From Haladaptatus salinisoli (GTDB lineage: Archaea > Halobacteriota > Halobacteria > Halobacteriales > Haladaptataceae), in assembly GCF_020614375.1 (NCBI RefSeq), contig NZ_CP085333.1, positions 274,578-338,577 on the forward strand: a DNA stretch of 64,000 nucleotides. The letters are read 5' to 3'. The position numbers and the translations under genes were made by a program. Of the stretch, positions 28,039 through 38,393 are shown piece after piece. Positions within the stretch are counted from its first letter, which is position 1; every line of letters starts with the position of its first letter. The notes under the pieces were generated by a model, which worked only from the letters and a program-made list of their open reading frames with translations, searched no databases and had not been told where the DNA came from.

Positions 28039-29475
28039 ATGGTGAACTACTTCTACCTCGGTGCGTTCATCGTGTACCTCCTCGTCGTGCTCGCCATCGG
28101 GGCGTGGGGGTACCAGAAAACGAGCGACGTCGCCGACTTTTGGGTCTACGGCAAGGAACTCGGCCCGTGGCTCGCTACCTGGTCGTACGTCGCGAACTTC
28201 GTCAGTGCCGTCAGCGTGATTGGCTTTATTGGTGCTGTCTACGGCGGCGGCTACTCCATCCTGACGGGCATCGTTCTCGGTCTGATGCTGGGCGTCAGCG
28301 GCCTGTACTTCGTCGTCCACAAGGTTCGCGAGCTCGATCAGATTACCTTCCCTGACCTTATTGCCCATGTCACCGGACGGGAATGGGCTCGTCCGGTCGC
28401 GGCCGTACCACTCCTCGCCAACGCGTGGGTATACCTCATCATGCAATTGGTCGGAGCGAGCCTGCTCGTGACAACGATCACGGGCGTGCCGTACGAGTAC
28501 ATGATCTGGGTCATCGGATTCGTGTTCATTGCCTATACGGTGATGGGTGGACTCATCAGCGTCGCTTGGACCGATCTAATCCAAGGGTCATTGATGGTGG
28601 TGACGGTTTGCCTCGCACTCATATACATGATGTTCGACCTCGGCGGAATAGTTTCGATTAACACGCAATTCACGTCTATGAATTCAGCGAACGCAGCTCC
28701 ACTTGGCGAGGGTGCGTACACCCTCATTGGCGTTCTCGGCTCACTCGTGGCCTTTTTCGGAACAATCTTCACATCGCAAGCCACGATTGTTCGGATCAAC
28801 GCGACTAAGGACGTCCGGACGGCCAAATTCCACCTCGCGGCAGCCGGCGTCATTCTCTCGGTCTTCTACATCATGTTGGTGTGGCTGGGCGGAGCGACGA
28901 CCGTGGCGCTCAATAACGCCGGACTTCCCGTCGATAACGTCGACCGGGCGTTTCCGGTGTTGATTACCGAGTACGTCCCGACATCCATCGGTGTTATCAT
29001 CATCCTCGCCGTGATGAGCGCAATCCTCTCAACGACCGACACCCGCCTCCACTCCACCGGCATTACGACGGCGCGTGACCTTTACCAGTACTTTCGACCA
29101 GAGGCGTCCGATCAGAAGCTGCTAAAAGTATCGCGGTACTCGACAATCTTCTGGGGACTTACCGCGACCGCAATCGCAGTCAATCCTCCTGGGACGATCA
29201 TCTCACTGTACGAATTCCGCGCAATTCTCCTGACCAGCGCGTTTCTCATCCCCATATATATCGCGTTGTACTGGCGGAATGCAGCGGGCAATGCGATCAT
29301 CGCTTCAATCGTAACGGGGTCCGTTCTCGGTGTCGGTTGGCAGCTCGGCGGCGGCTACTTCGGTGTCCCGCCCACATTCGTCGGCGTGGGTACGGCACTA
29401 ATCGTGCTCGTCCTCGGTAACTTCGTGTGGCGAAATGAAACATCACCGACTGCAGCGACCACGCAGGGCGACTGA
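28039..29475 (+). CDS. Sodium:solute symporter (SSS) family transporter
   Basis: A 478-residue membrane protein. I take the ATG at 28039 (MVNYFYLGAFIVYLLVV), one base after the 54-residue gene, because the frame upstream of it encodes that gene in another frame. About 13 TM segments are visible, including the GYQKTSDVADFWVYGKELGP core helix region and an ILAVMSAILSTTDTRLHSTG segment near residue 330 that matches the SSS sodium-site loop. It imports a small organic solute driven by sodium. The nearest genes downstream are hydrolases, which points to an amide, peptide or N-acyl compound. Confidence 0.9.
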   Translation: MVNYFYLGAFIVYLLVVLAIGAWGYQKTSDVADFWVYGKELGPWLATWSYVANFVSAVSVIGFIGAVYGGGYSILTGIVLGLMLGVSGLYFVVHKVRELDQITFPDLIAHVTGREWARPVAAVPLLANAWVYLIMQLVGASLLVTTITGVPYEYMIWVIGFVFIAYTVMGGLISVAWTDLIQGSLMVVTVCLALIYMMFDLGGIVSINTQFTSMNSANAAPLGEGAYTLIGVLGSLVAFFGTIFTSQATIVRINATKDVRTAKFHLAAAGVILSVFYIMLVWLGGATTVALNNAGLPVDNVDRAFPVLITEYVPTSIGVIIILAVMSAILSTTDTRLHSTGITTARDLYQYFRPEASDQKLLKVSRYSTIFWGLTATAIAVNPPGTIISLYEFRAILLTSAFLIPIYIALYWRNAAGNAIIASIVTGSVLGVGWQLGGGYFGVPPTFVGVGTALIVLVLGNFVWRNETSPTAATTQGD

Positions 29476-29506
29476 TCGTAACAAACCGTTTTCACAATTC
29501 ACAGCC

Positions 29507-30688
29507 ATGACACAACAACAAACTTCGATCGACGAAGAACTGACGACGATAATCAGCGAACTGGTATCGCGCGAAACCGAGAACCCACCCGGTAATGAGC
29601 GACGAGTTGCCGAGTTCATCTACGAGTGGTTGATCGAACACGATATCGACGCGACGCTCGTCCGCGAACCATACGAGAATCGCCCGCAGATTGCCGCCAG
29701 GGTTGGTGACGGTGACCCGACCGTGGTTTTAAACGGTCACATCGATGTCGTCCCGGCGGGCAACCGCGATGAGTGGTCGTGTCCGCCTTACGCCGCGGAA
29801 ATCGACGGTGAAAGCCTCTATGGACGCGGCAGTGCAGACATGAAAACCGGGGTCGCTGTCGGGATGAAGGCGCTCGTCGACCTCAAGGAATCCGTCGAAT
29901 CCGACGATCTCGCGGGTTCGCTAGTTTTCCAAGCGGCTATTGGCGAGGAGACAGCGGAACCGGGCACGAAAACGCTCCTCGAACGAGGTTACGACGGTGA
30001 TTACGGCGTCGTTCTCGAACCAACGGAGATGCGGACTGCGACCAGTGAGAAAGGGTTGGCCTGGTACAAGATCACGGTCACTGGGGAACCCTCGCACGCG
30101 AGTCGCCCAGATCAGGGTGATAACGCCATCACAAACGCTCGGCCGGTTCTCGCCGCACTTGAGGACTACGACGACCGAATCGGCGATCGCGAGGACGACC
30201 TTGTGGGACAGGCTCACGCTACCGTCACTCAAATCGAAGCCGGTACCAAGGAGAACGTAGTACCAGAAGACGCCGTTATCACAGTCGACCGGCGGTTTCT
30301 CCCCTCCGAGTCGGCCGATCAACTTGACGATGAGATCGACGAATTACTCGCGAAGGTTGAAGCGACCCACGGTATCGAGACGTCGTGGCAGCGGACGCGC
30401 ACCTACGAGTCGGCAGCGATCGACATCAATAGTTCTCTCGCAGAGGTCTTCCGCGAGAAGTCCGCCGAGCACGCAGATGTCTCAGTAGAGCCGTGGGGTG
30501 TCAAGGCATCGACTGATGTACGAAACTTCGTCAACGACGCAGGCATCGAGGCAATCACATGGGGTCCTGGCGATCTCAGCCAAGCCCACACGTACGATGA
30601 ACACGTGAACCTAGTCGATGCTACCACCGGGCTCCGTACTCTGAAAGCCGCACTCAGGGAACTTCTTGACCAGCCGTCAGATCGATGA
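29507..30688 (+). CDS. M20-family metallohydrolase (ArgE/DapE/CPG2-like)
   Basis: A 393-residue M20 peptidase. The ATG at 29507 (MTQQQTSIDEEL) is preferred over a frame reaching 29435 inside the symporter end. The metal ligands are in LNGHIDVVPAG and SADMKTGVAV, with a GEETAEPGTK segment for the catalytic Glu; the dimerisation domain is at about 180-290. It removes an acyl group or a C-terminal residue from an amide-linked substrate. It follows the symporter by 32 bases and overlaps the next gene by four bases, so it belongs to the same operon. Confidence 0.9.
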   Translation: MTQQQTSIDEELTTIISELVSRETENPPGNERRVAEFIYEWLIEHDIDATLVREPYENRPQIAARVGDGDPTVVLNGHIDVVPAGNRDEWSCPPYAAEIDGESLYGRGSADMKTGVAVGMKALVDLKESVESDDLAGSLVFQAAIGEETAEPGTKTLLERGYDGDYGVVLEPTEMRTATSEKGLAWYKITVTGEPSHASRPDQGDNAITNARPVLAALEDYDDRIGDREDDLVGQAHATVTQIEAGTKENVVPEDAVITVDRRFLPSESADQLDDEIDELLAKVEATHGIETSWQRTRTYESAAIDINSSLAEVFREKSAEHADVSVEPWGVKASTDVRNFVNDAGIEAITWGPGDLSQAHTYDEHVNLVDATTGLRTLKAALRELLDQPSDR

Positions 30689-31794
30689 CGCAGTGCAACC
30701 CTAAGTTGGACTACGTCACGCTATCCGGAAGTCCGCGTGACCGAGGAGTCACCCATGGTGAGCGGTTTGCAGCCGAGATCAAAGCTAATGTCGACCGATA
30801 TTTGGCTAAATTCTCCCATTATGGCATCTCCGCTGAGCGGGCGCGTGAACTAGCATGCAAATTCATTCCGCTGATCAACGAGACCGCACCGGCATACGCC
30901 ACGGAAATGCAGGGAATCGCAGACGGTAGTGGCGTGCCACTGGCGGACGTGGCGCTGCTCAATGCCCGCTACGAGATCACGTACGGGGCCTACGCCGATG
31001 CAGCCGAGAAGACGTCGCTTCGACCAACCGACGGCTGTACGAGCTTTGGTCTTCGAGCGACAGTCACGAACGAGGGGCGGCCGTATATCGGACAGAATTG
31101 GGACTGGATGTCCGATATCGACGTATTCATGATGGGCGTCGAGCAATCGAACGCACCCAACCATGTCGCTCTCACTGAGGCCGGCATTGTCGGCGGAAAG
31201 ATCGGTGTCAATGAAAATGGAATCGGAATGACACTCAATGGATTGGTCAGCACTGCCGACGGCGAGCAAACATTCCAAACTCCGTACCACGTCCGGTTCC
31301 GTGATGTGTTGAACGCCACACGGTTAAGCCAGGCAATTGGGGCGCTCCTTGAGACTAACCGCGCGTGTTCCGCGAACGTGCTCCTAGGAAGCGAGGATAA
31401 CGAACTCATCGATCTCGAGATACTACCTCAGTCCGCTAACTACCTCTATCCGTCCGACGGTGTCCTCACGCACGCCAACCACCTTAAAGGCCCCGAGGGA
31501 GAAAGTCAACTTGAACGTATTCTTCCGGATACCCTTTGTCGTGAACCGCGCCTTCGACGTCTCCTTACTGACCGGTGCGATACCCTCTCAGTGACGGACA
31601 TCAAGAATGCGCTACGCGACCACGTCGACCACCCGACCAGCATTTGTCGTCATCAAAACTCGGCCGACCCCGAACAAGAGCGGAGTTCAACGCGTGTCAG
31701 TGCTATCATCGATTTGACTGCGAAATGCGTGTCCGCGACTGCCGGGCCGCCGTGTCAAGCGACGTATCACAATTACGCTGTCTCGGAGAGATAA
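30685..31794 (+). CDS. C45-type acyltransferase/amidohydrolase (AAT-like, Ntn hydrolase)
   Basis: A 369-residue protein beginning MTQCNPKLDYVTLSGSPRDRG. It has the pattern of the acyl-CoA:6-aminopenicillanic-acid acyltransferase family: a DGCTSFG motif with the likely nucleophile Cys118 (created by autocleavage before Cys in the family) and a YIGQNWDWMSD segment. The C45 peptidases hydrolyse or transfer acyl groups on amides. ATGA overlap with the M20 gene upstream, so translation is coupled. A penicillin-like role is unlikely to be literal; an N-acyl amino acid or peptide amide is the simpler guess. Confidence 0.85.
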   Translation: MTQCNPKLDYVTLSGSPRDRGVTHGERFAAEIKANVDRYLAKFSHYGISAERARELACKFIPLINETAPAYATEMQGIADGSGVPLADVALLNARYEITYGAYADAAEKTSLRPTDGCTSFGLRATVTNEGRPYIGQNWDWMSDIDVFMMGVEQSNAPNHVALTEAGIVGGKIGVNENGIGMTLNGLVSTADGEQTFQTPYHVRFRDVLNATRLSQAIGALLETNRACSANVLLGSEDNELIDLEILPQSANYLYPSDGVLTHANHLKGPEGESQLERILPDTLCREPRLRRLLTDRCDTLSVTDIKNALRDHVDHPTSICRHQNSADPEQERSSTRVSAIIDLTAKCVSATAGPPCQATYHNYAVSER

Positions 31795-31966
31795 AGATCA
31801 CCCACTCACAGCTCATCGGCAACTCAAGCGATTATATCGCAACTGCGGTCGGGTAATTCGAGATCTTTTCATTGTACTTCGGCAAACCAAATTATCGTCC
31901 GGATTTTCCTTCTTCGGTTTTGATGGTACCCGATAATTTGATACCCGAAAGCGGTAATTGGAAACT

Positions 31967-32716
31967 ATGACTCTCAATGGCAAGGTGGCAGCCGTCACCG
32001 GAGCAGGATCCGGAATGGGACGGTCGACCGCTCGTCTGTTCGCGGAACGAGGCGCTGACGTAGTAGTCGTCGACCTCGACGGTAATGCAGCGACGGAGAC
32101 GGCCTCGGCGATCGAAGATGCTGCCGGCGGGTCGGCGGTTCCCGTGACCGCGGACGTGTCCGATGCTGACGATGTTGCGGGGTTCGTCGAGCTAACGGTC
32201 AAGGAGTTCGGACGAATCGACATCCTCCATAACAACGCGGGTATCCCTCAGCAGTCAACCCCCATCGAAGATATAACGGAGGAAGTGTGGGATCGCATCC
32301 AGAACGTGAACCTGAAGAGCGCATTCCTTGGCGCAAAGTACGCGGTTCCGCACATGCGAGAACAGGGCGGTGTCATCCTCAATACCGCCTCAACGGCGGG
32401 TATTCGTCCACGAACTGGTCTTTCGGCCTACTGCGCCTCTAAGGGCGGAATGATAACCCTGACGAAGCAGTTGGCATACGAACTGGCTGAAGATGGCATC
32501 CGCGTCAACGCTATCTGTCCTGTGGCGACCGACACGGACATGCTGCCGGAGTTCGCTGCGGGCGATCTTAGCGTAGAGTCGATGCGTGAGACGATACCAC
32601 TCGGTCGCTTGGCGGAACCACAGGATGTGGCGCACGCGGCGGTATTCCTCGCCAGCAACGAGGCCGCGATGGTGACGGGTACTGCACTCGAGGTCGACGG
32701 TGGGAGGGACATCTAA
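31967..32716 (+). CDS. Short-chain dehydrogenase/reductase (SDR)
   Basis: A 249-residue classical SDR. The start is the ATG at 31967 (MTLNGKVAAVTGAG); a TTG three codons upstream is less likely. It has the TGAGSGMG cofactor loop, NNAG, the catalytic Ser/Tyr/Lys region (STAGI; YCASKGG) and a C-terminal VDGGRDI. It is NAD(P)-dependent and probably oxidises an alcohol or reduces a ketone in the pathway. The M20 gene starts two bases after its stop. It is separated from the C45 gene by 172 bases, so a second promoter is possible. Confidence 0.92.
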   Translation: MTLNGKVAAVTGAGSGMGRSTARLFAERGADVVVVDLDGNAATETASAIEDAAGGSAVPVTADVSDADDVAGFVELTVKEFGRIDILHNNAGIPQQSTPIEDITEEVWDRIQNVNLKSAFLGAKYAVPHMREQGGVILNTASTAGIRPRTGLSAYCASKGGMITLTKQLAYELAEDGIRVNAICPVATDTDMLPEFAAGDLSVESMRETIPLGRLAEPQDVAHAAVFLASNEAAMVTGTALEVDGGRDI

Positions 32717-32718
32717 CG

Positions 32719-33981
32719 ATGTCATTGAAGGACGAGATTCACGCTGCAGTCGACGAACGCCGATCAGAGATCGTTGATTTCTTACGCGAATTTGTCTCCA
32801 TTGAGACGGAAAATCCTGTAGGCCGCAACTACCGCGAGGGTGCGGAGTTCCTCACGGATGTGATGATCGAACGAGGTTACGATGTTGAGATGGTCGAAGT
32901 CCCCGATGAACTCGTCGCGGAGCATTATCCAGATAGGACTGCGCACGATCGCGTGAATGTCCTCGGACGGAAGACCGGCGACCAAGCAGGGCCGGACGTG
33001 CACTTCACTGGCCACTTCGACGTCGTACCCGCTGGCGAGGACTGGAATTATGATCCCTACGATCCCATCGTCGAAGACGGGTGCGTTTACGGTCGAGGAA
33101 CCAGCGACATGAAGTCGGGTATCGTGGCCAGCCTCTTTGCCATTGACGCGCTCGAAGCGGCTGGCGTCGACCTTCGTGGATCGATCACCCAAAGCATGAC
33201 CGTCGACGAGGAGACCGGTGGGTTCACTGGCCTCAGCTACCTCGTCGACGAGGGATACATCACCAAGGAGAATACCGACTACTGTGTTTACACGGAGTGT
33301 TTCGACTCCTCACGCATCTGTCTCGGCCACCGAGGTGTCTTGAAGTTTCACGTCACCGCCCACGGCTCCAAGGCACACGGCTGTATGGCACACAACGGAT
33401 CGAATGCCGTGATGGCGATGAATGATTTCCTCGCTCGCGTCGACGAGTACGAGGATGAACTCCATGCGCGAACAACCGATCTCCCAGTTACACCCTTGGA
33501 ATCTCAAAAGGCAGATATTTCGACGACGATGATCGACGCCGGTTACTCAGAGAACGTCATCCCAGATCGCTGTCGAGCGACGTTCTACCGGGTACTCGTT
33601 CCAGACGAAACCGTCCAAAGCGCCCGTGAGGAGATCCGCAAGCTATTGGACGATTCCAAAGCGGCGACCGGCCGAAAGTTTGAGTACGACGAAATCATGT
33701 TCGCCGAACCCACGATCGTTTCCGAGGACTGCGTGGTGAGTGAAACATACACGGAGAACATCCTCGACTTCCACAATGATACTGAACCGGTCGTCTCTCC
33801 AGGCTCCGACGACCAACGGTTCATCGTCAACGATGCGGGTATCGAAGAGTGCATAGTCTACGGTCCTGGGTTGCTGGAGCAAGCTCACGTGGTCGACGAA
33901 TACGTTCCCATTGACGAAATACTCACTGCGACGAAAGTAATGGCCACGTCGACTGCCGATCTCATGAGGGTGACTAAGTGA
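32719..33981 (+). CDS. M20-family metallohydrolase (succinyl-diaminopimelate desuccinylase-like)
   Basis: A 420-residue M20 protein, the second in this operon. Metal ligands: FTGHFDVVPAG, GRGTSDMKSG, DEETGG, and a C-terminal LEQAHVVDE with the final His. It is only moderately similar in sequence to the 29507-30688 enzyme, so the two probably cleave different amide bonds. The start lies two bases after the SDR stop. It ends convergent with the YtcJ-type gene, one base apart. Confidence 0.9.
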   Translation: MSLKDEIHAAVDERRSEIVDFLREFVSIETENPVGRNYREGAEFLTDVMIERGYDVEMVEVPDELVAEHYPDRTAHDRVNVLGRKTGDQAGPDVHFTGHFDVVPAGEDWNYDPYDPIVEDGCVYGRGTSDMKSGIVASLFAIDALEAAGVDLRGSITQSMTVDEETGGFTGLSYLVDEGYITKENTDYCVYTECFDSSRICLGHRGVLKFHVTAHGSKAHGCMAHNGSNAVMAMNDFLARVDEYEDELHARTTDLPVTPLESQKADISTTMIDAGYSENVIPDRCRATFYRVLVPDETVQSAREEIRKLLDDSKAATGRKFEYDEIMFAEPTIVSEDCVVSETYTENILDFHNDTEPVVSPGSDDQRFIVNDAGIEECIVYGPGLLEQAHVVDEYVPIDEILTATKVMATSTADLMRVTK

Positions 33982-35646
33982 TCAGTCGAGTACTCCTCGC
34001 TCATGATCGTATTTCAACTCGCCGCCGACGATGGTGTACTCGACGTCAATACTAATGAGATTCTCGGGCGCGATCGCTCGAGGATCCTTAGAGAGAACGG
34101 TCACGTCGGCTAACTTTCCCGATTCGAGCGTCCCTTTTTCCTCCTCGTTGAATCCAAGGTAGGCGGCGTCCGGGCCATAGAGCCTGAGTGCATTCTCGAT
34201 GGAGACGCACTGGTTTGATCCGACCGTCTCGCCCGTCACTGTTCGGCGAGTCACGGCGGTTTGGAGACCGACTCGTGGATCGCCAGTCGCCACCGGCCAA
34301 TCGCCATTGGCCGCGGTCGGTACGCCCCGTTCCTGAAGCTCCCTGACTGCGTACGTCCAAGGCATTCGCTTCTGGCCCCAGTAGACCCAATTCCGTGAGA
34401 CGTCACTGCCAAGGAAACTGATGGACGACGAGACGCAAACTCCGAGTTTTTCGATGCGATCGAGTTGCTCCGATTTCGTGAGACCGCCATGCTCGATGCG
34501 GAAGCGGTGATCCATGTCGGAATCGAGCACGTCTTCGTAGGCGTCGAGGATGTGGTCAATGCCGCGATCGCCTTGGCCGTGGACGCAAATACGAAGTCCC
34601 GCCTTGTATGCCGTCTTGACGCGGTCAGCGAAGTACTCGGGGCTTATGTGGAGTAACCCTTTATACCGAGGCGAATTCTCCGGAACTTCTTCGCCCAGGT
34701 ACGGATCGTGCATCGCGGCGGTGCGCCCCGTAAACGCACCGTCCATGAAGTATTTGACGCCCACGATAAACAACTGGTCACTTCCGAAGCCAGTCTCGAT
34801 GCCGGCCTCTGTGAGGCGAGACAATACGTCGGTGCCGTCGGCCCCGATATCTGATCCAGCGTCTCCCTGAACCATCATCCCGATTCGGACGTGGAGGTCG
34901 CCATCGTTGTGGAGTTCTTGATAGATTTTGAGATCCTCCGGAGTGGTTTTCGCGTCGTGAGCGGTCGTCACACCCCATCTGAGGAGTTGGCGTATCGCGC
35001 GCTTCACGTGCGCCCTTCGATCTTCGCGGCTCTCATCAGGGATCGCCTCGTGTAGCGGGAGTTCCGCCTGTTCACTCACGAGACCCGATGGTCGGTCATC
35101 CTCGTCGCGTTCGATGACTGCAGGCGGTTCCGGATCAGGCGTGTCTCGGTCGATATCCGCACGTTCGAGGGCAGCGGAGTTGTAGATGCTCCCAGTGTGG
35201 CCGCCGACGCTGTTTATCTGTACCGGATTGTCTGGCGCGGCTTCGTCGAGATCCCACCGATTGACGTGGCGACCCTCAGCCTCCCATACGAGGCCAAGAT
35301 TGTAGCCACTTGCATGTATCCACTCGCCGGTAGGCGTCTCTTCAGCGCGGGTGGCGAGTCGATCAAGCACGTCGGCGACTGACTGGTTTGGGGGGGAGCG
35401 TGCATTCACGTGCACCATTCGGCGTCCGCCCATCGGAATGTGGAGGTGTGTGTCGATGAAGCCGGGCAATGCTGTGCGTCCGTCGAGATCTATCACTTGT
35501 GTGTTTGATCCGACTGCAGTCTTGACCTCCTCGCTCGCCCCCACGGAGGTAATCCGATCGTTTACGATTGCAAGCGCCTCTTCCTCCGGATTTTCATCCG
35601 CGAGTGTAAGTATCGTCCCATTTGTAAGCACCAAATCTGCGTGCAT
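33982..35646 (-). CDS. YtcJ-type amidohydrolase (amidohydrolase family 3)
   Basis: A 554-residue amidohydrolase of normal size. The N-terminal metal site DTHLHIPMG is present, with a LHISPEYFADRVKTA segment in the barrel, a central HGQGDRG and a C-terminal VEYTIVGGELKYD. It probably hydrolyses an N-acyl, formamide or cyclic amide bond. It is transcribed towards the M20 operon and may belong to a leftward unit with the AbgB-like gene upstream (35935-37362), 288 bases away. Confidence 0.88.
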   Translation of the reverse strand: MHADLVLTNGTILTLADENPEEEALAIVNDRITSVGASEEVKTAVGSNTQVIDLDGRTALPGFIDTHLHIPMGGRRMVHVNARSPPNQSVADVLDRLATRAEETPTGEWIHASGYNLGLVWEAEGRHVNRWDLDEAAPDNPVQINSVGGHTGSIYNSAALERADIDRDTPDPEPPAVIERDEDDRPSGLVSEQAELPLHEAIPDESREDRRAHVKRAIRQLLRWGVTTAHDAKTTPEDLKIYQELHNDGDLHVRIGMMVQGDAGSDIGADGTDVLSRLTEAGIETGFGSDQLFIVGVKYFMDGAFTGRTAAMHDPYLGEEVPENSPRYKGLLHISPEYFADRVKTAYKAGLRICVHGQGDRGIDHILDAYEDVLDSDMDHRFRIEHGGLTKSEQLDRIEKLGVCVSSSISFLGSDVSRNWVYWGQKRMPWTYAVRELQERGVPTAANGDWPVATGDPRVGLQTAVTRRTVTGETVGSNQCVSIENALRLYGPDAAYLGFNEEEKGTLESGKLADVTVLSKDPRAIAPENLISIDVEYTIVGGELKYDHERGVLD

Positions 35647-35934
35647 ATATTCTATCTCGCATAGGGAATGTTAACATTTTGCATGCTTGGGGACACTAAG
35701 GAGGCGTGTTTGACCATGGCGTCTTACACCATTCAAAAAATGAAAATTTTTTTATATATGGTTGGTGTACTTGATTGGCATCCCGCCTAAAGGGTGAAGC
35801 GTTGCGCCTATTTCTATAGAAGGACATGGCGAATGCTGTGGTTCTTCTCGGTTGTAAAACTAACACGAACTCTAACGAAACCTCATCACCGTATTGAATT
35901 TCAACGGCTGTGACAGGCGGTAATTGGTTCCTTC
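35647..35934. other. Intergenic promoter-like region
   Basis: Includes an AT-rich run at 35735-35760 (AAAATTTTTTTATATATGG) that could hold a promoter of the YtcJ-type gene. No gene seen. Confidence 0.4.
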
Positions 35935-37362
35935 TCACTCAGCGGTGAGATCGAACGGAGGTTCGATCCTCGGCGGAAGCGGCGTTTGGTACCTCCGATC
36001 ACCGGTTACTTCGTGGAACTCCTCATTCGCCTGGACCACGATACTTGGGTTCTCAAGGAGTACATACGCGGTCCCACCGAGAACTTTTGCGGCATAGACA
36101 GCCCCCTTCTTTCCAAAATCTCCGTTGGCTGCAGTCGCCTGCCACGTGTGTGCCGGCGTTCCAACTGCCCACGTAGCCGCTCGGAACTGGCCGGTCGGCG
36201 TAATCCAACTTACGTCGCCCACCTCGGTTGAACCGCCGCCGACTTCCCCTTCCGCGTGTGGCGGAATCGGCACGTCGTAGAGATGCGCCCCGCGTATTTC
36301 GTCAGTGTACTCCTCGGGGACGTCTTCGAGACTCGCCTCGATCTGATCATCGGAAATCGTCTCCGTAAGGTCGGCCGCGAACGCGCGGTCGTCGTCAGAA
36401 TAGCCGATGTCACCAAGTTCTTGCATGGTCTCCCAGATAACGTCAGTCACCGTACGGTTAGGAAGGTAATCCCAGCACCCTGTGATGTATCGGCGGTTCA
36501 CGTCCGTCTGAGTCATCATCGATGCGGCTTCTGCAATATCGGTCAACCATTCGCTAATGCGTTCGACTTCGGAGCGTGTGGGCGCACGGACATAGTACCA
36601 AACGGTTGCCTCCGAAGGTACGACATTGGGAGCATCGCCGCCATTTGTGATGACGTAGTGGACACGGGCTTTCTCGGAGATGTGTTCTCGCATATATTCG
36701 ACTCCAGAGTTGAGCAGTTCTACAGCGTCGAGCGCACTCCGACCTGACTCAGGTGAAGCAGCAGCGTGAGCAGATACGCCTTCGAAAGTGAACTGAATTG
36801 AGTCGAGCGCGAGCGATCGGTCGAGCGTGGGCGTACTCAGGGTACTCGGGTGCCACGTTATGGCGGCGTCAAGATGATCGAATGCACCGTCGCGGGCCAT
36901 GAAAACTTTCCCAACGAGCGTCTCCTCCGCTGGACAGCCGTAAAACTCGATGGTTCCGTCAATATCACCACGTTCGATGGCGCGTTTCACCCCAACTGCC
37001 CCACCAACGCCTGCGACCCCGAAGAGGTTATGGCCACAGCCGTGTCCTGGTGCACCCTCCTTGATCGGGTCACGCTCCGATGTCACCTTCTGAGAAAGAT
37101 CGGGGAGCGCATCGTACTCGCCGAGAATGCCGACCGTTGGATCACCGCTTCCATACGAGGCCACGAACGCTGTTGGCATCCCTCCAAGTTTGATCTCAAC
37201 GTCGAATCCTTCCTCTTTTAACCGGTCTAATAGAATCTGTGCAGATTCTTCTTCGTGGAGGCCCAGCTCAGGTGTTTCCCAAATACGCTGGGCCATCGAT
37301 AGTAGCCGTTCTCGCTCACTCTCGACATCTTTGAATACACGCGTTTTCGTCATGATTTTCAC
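35935..37362 (-). CDS. AbgB-like M20 amidohydrolase
   Basis: A 475-residue M20D protein. It has the APGHGCGHNLFG loop with the two-metal His/Cys pattern of AbgA/AbgB-type amidohydrolases, a YGCPAEETLVGK segment, and a WHPSTLSTP turn. AbgB belongs to the p-aminobenzoyl-glutamate hydrolase, and the same family includes aminoacylases for N-acyl amino acids. It is the third M20 enzyme in this island. The ATG at 37362 follows a possible short upstream frame (37394-37546). Confidence 0.88.
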   Translation of the reverse strand: MKIMTKTRVFKDVESERERLLSMAQRIWETPELGLHEEESAQILLDRLKEEGFDVEIKLGGMPTAFVASYGSGDPTVGILGEYDALPDLSQKVTSERDPIKEGAPGHGCGHNLFGVAGVGGAVGVKRAIERGDIDGTIEFYGCPAEETLVGKVFMARDGAFDHLDAAITWHPSTLSTPTLDRSLALDSIQFTFEGVSAHAAASPESGRSALDAVELLNSGVEYMREHISEKARVHYVITNGGDAPNVVPSEATVWYYVRAPTRSEVERISEWLTDIAEAASMMTQTDVNRRYITGCWDYLPNRTVTDVIWETMQELGDIGYSDDDRAFAADLTETISDDQIEASLEDVPEEYTDEIRGAHLYDVPIPPHAEGEVGGGSTEVGDVSWITPTGQFRAATWAVGTPAHTWQATAANGDFGKKGAVYAAKVLGGTAYVLLENPSIVVQANEEFHEVTGDRRYQTPLPPRIEPPFDLTAE

Positions 37363-37393
37363 TCGCCCGCTGCAACCATTAACATTCGCCTCC

Positions 37394-37546
37394 CTACCGA
37401 CCTTCGCCGGTTTTCGTACTCCAGCTACGAGTTTTCAACGAGATTTCCCCGACATCAATTCCTTCGCGGATATCCATCAGTTCCATAGACAATGTACGGG
37501 CTGGCCTATCGACCTCGCTAATGGAAGAAACTGGAATCGTTTTCAT
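37394..37546 (-). CDS. Possible 50-residue protein upstream of the AbgB-like gene
   Basis: The frame MKTIPVSSISEVDRPARTLS runs to residue 50 and ends 31 bases before the AbgB-like start on the same strand. No domain is recognised, and only its position and a start codon support it. It could equally be chance or the shortened remains of a cupin-like or regulator gene. Confidence 0.2.
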   Translation of the reverse strand: MKTIPVSSISEVDRPARTLSMELMDIREGIDVGEISLKTRSWSTKTGEGR

Positions 37547-38393
37547 GGAGAAAGCCGGTAACGCTGACCGCAGAAACGTCACACGGTTGTAAATACGTTT
37601 TATGTGTCTGGCCAGCATACAATGTAAATCAAGTATAAAGAACTCAAACGCTACGTCGAAGACGAACTCACGTGGCGCGAACAACAACTCACGACACGGT
37701 TACGGTGGTGGATCTTCGGTAAACAGGGGGAGTAAGTGACGCCTATTGTCAGACGTCCGTGCGACTTGTTTCAATTGGAGCATCCATAAGAGTCCACTCG
37801 ACTCCTACGTTCGGAAGACGTGTATTCCTCTGTTGGGAATCCTCCGCTCACTACCCTTGCCGCTTCCTAAACGATCTTGGTGGTTACTACCACGCCAATA
37901 AGTGTCGGGATGGATTATCAAGAGATTCGACCCGACGAACGTGAGACCACCTACCAAGACCGAATCCACTCACGTTTTGGGGAATATCCTGACACCGTCG
38001 TTAGAACCAATCCACGCACCACCGTCCCCTCTATAACCGCAAAACAACCGCTAAACAAAATCAACCTACGGCTACTCGATAATTGCTTACATTGGTTCGT
38101 GTCATGTGGTTTTATTTCGTGGTAGAGTGGCAACCTTCTCAGGCGGGGGTCACTGACGCGGGCTCTCTCACGCCACTGACGACGACGTCACTCCCACGTC
38201 CGTAGCTTGCTTCAAGGCAAACGCCGAGTGTTGCTTGAGCATCCACCCATGTTTGTCGTGCTGGAAGAACGTGATCGCGTCCTTCGAGAGTTGTTCAACG
38301 CGCCTTGTGATTGTTATTGCAAAGAACCGACATATTTTGCACTGCTTAGCACACTCCTGCTATAGCAAGGTTTTCTTGATAGACCCTCCTTAA
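37547..38393. other. Gene debris between AbgB-like and lrp genes
   Basis: A 37-codon stretch reading KYKELKRYVEDELTWREQQL at 37630-37735 has a stop directly before it and no start. At 37748-37773 lies the 26-base repeat shared with 21393-21418. Leftward debris at about 38160-38330 (EQLSKDAITFFQHDKHGWML) is broken by stops. I recognise none of these as a complete gene; transposase or plasmid gene relics are likely. Confidence 0.4.
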
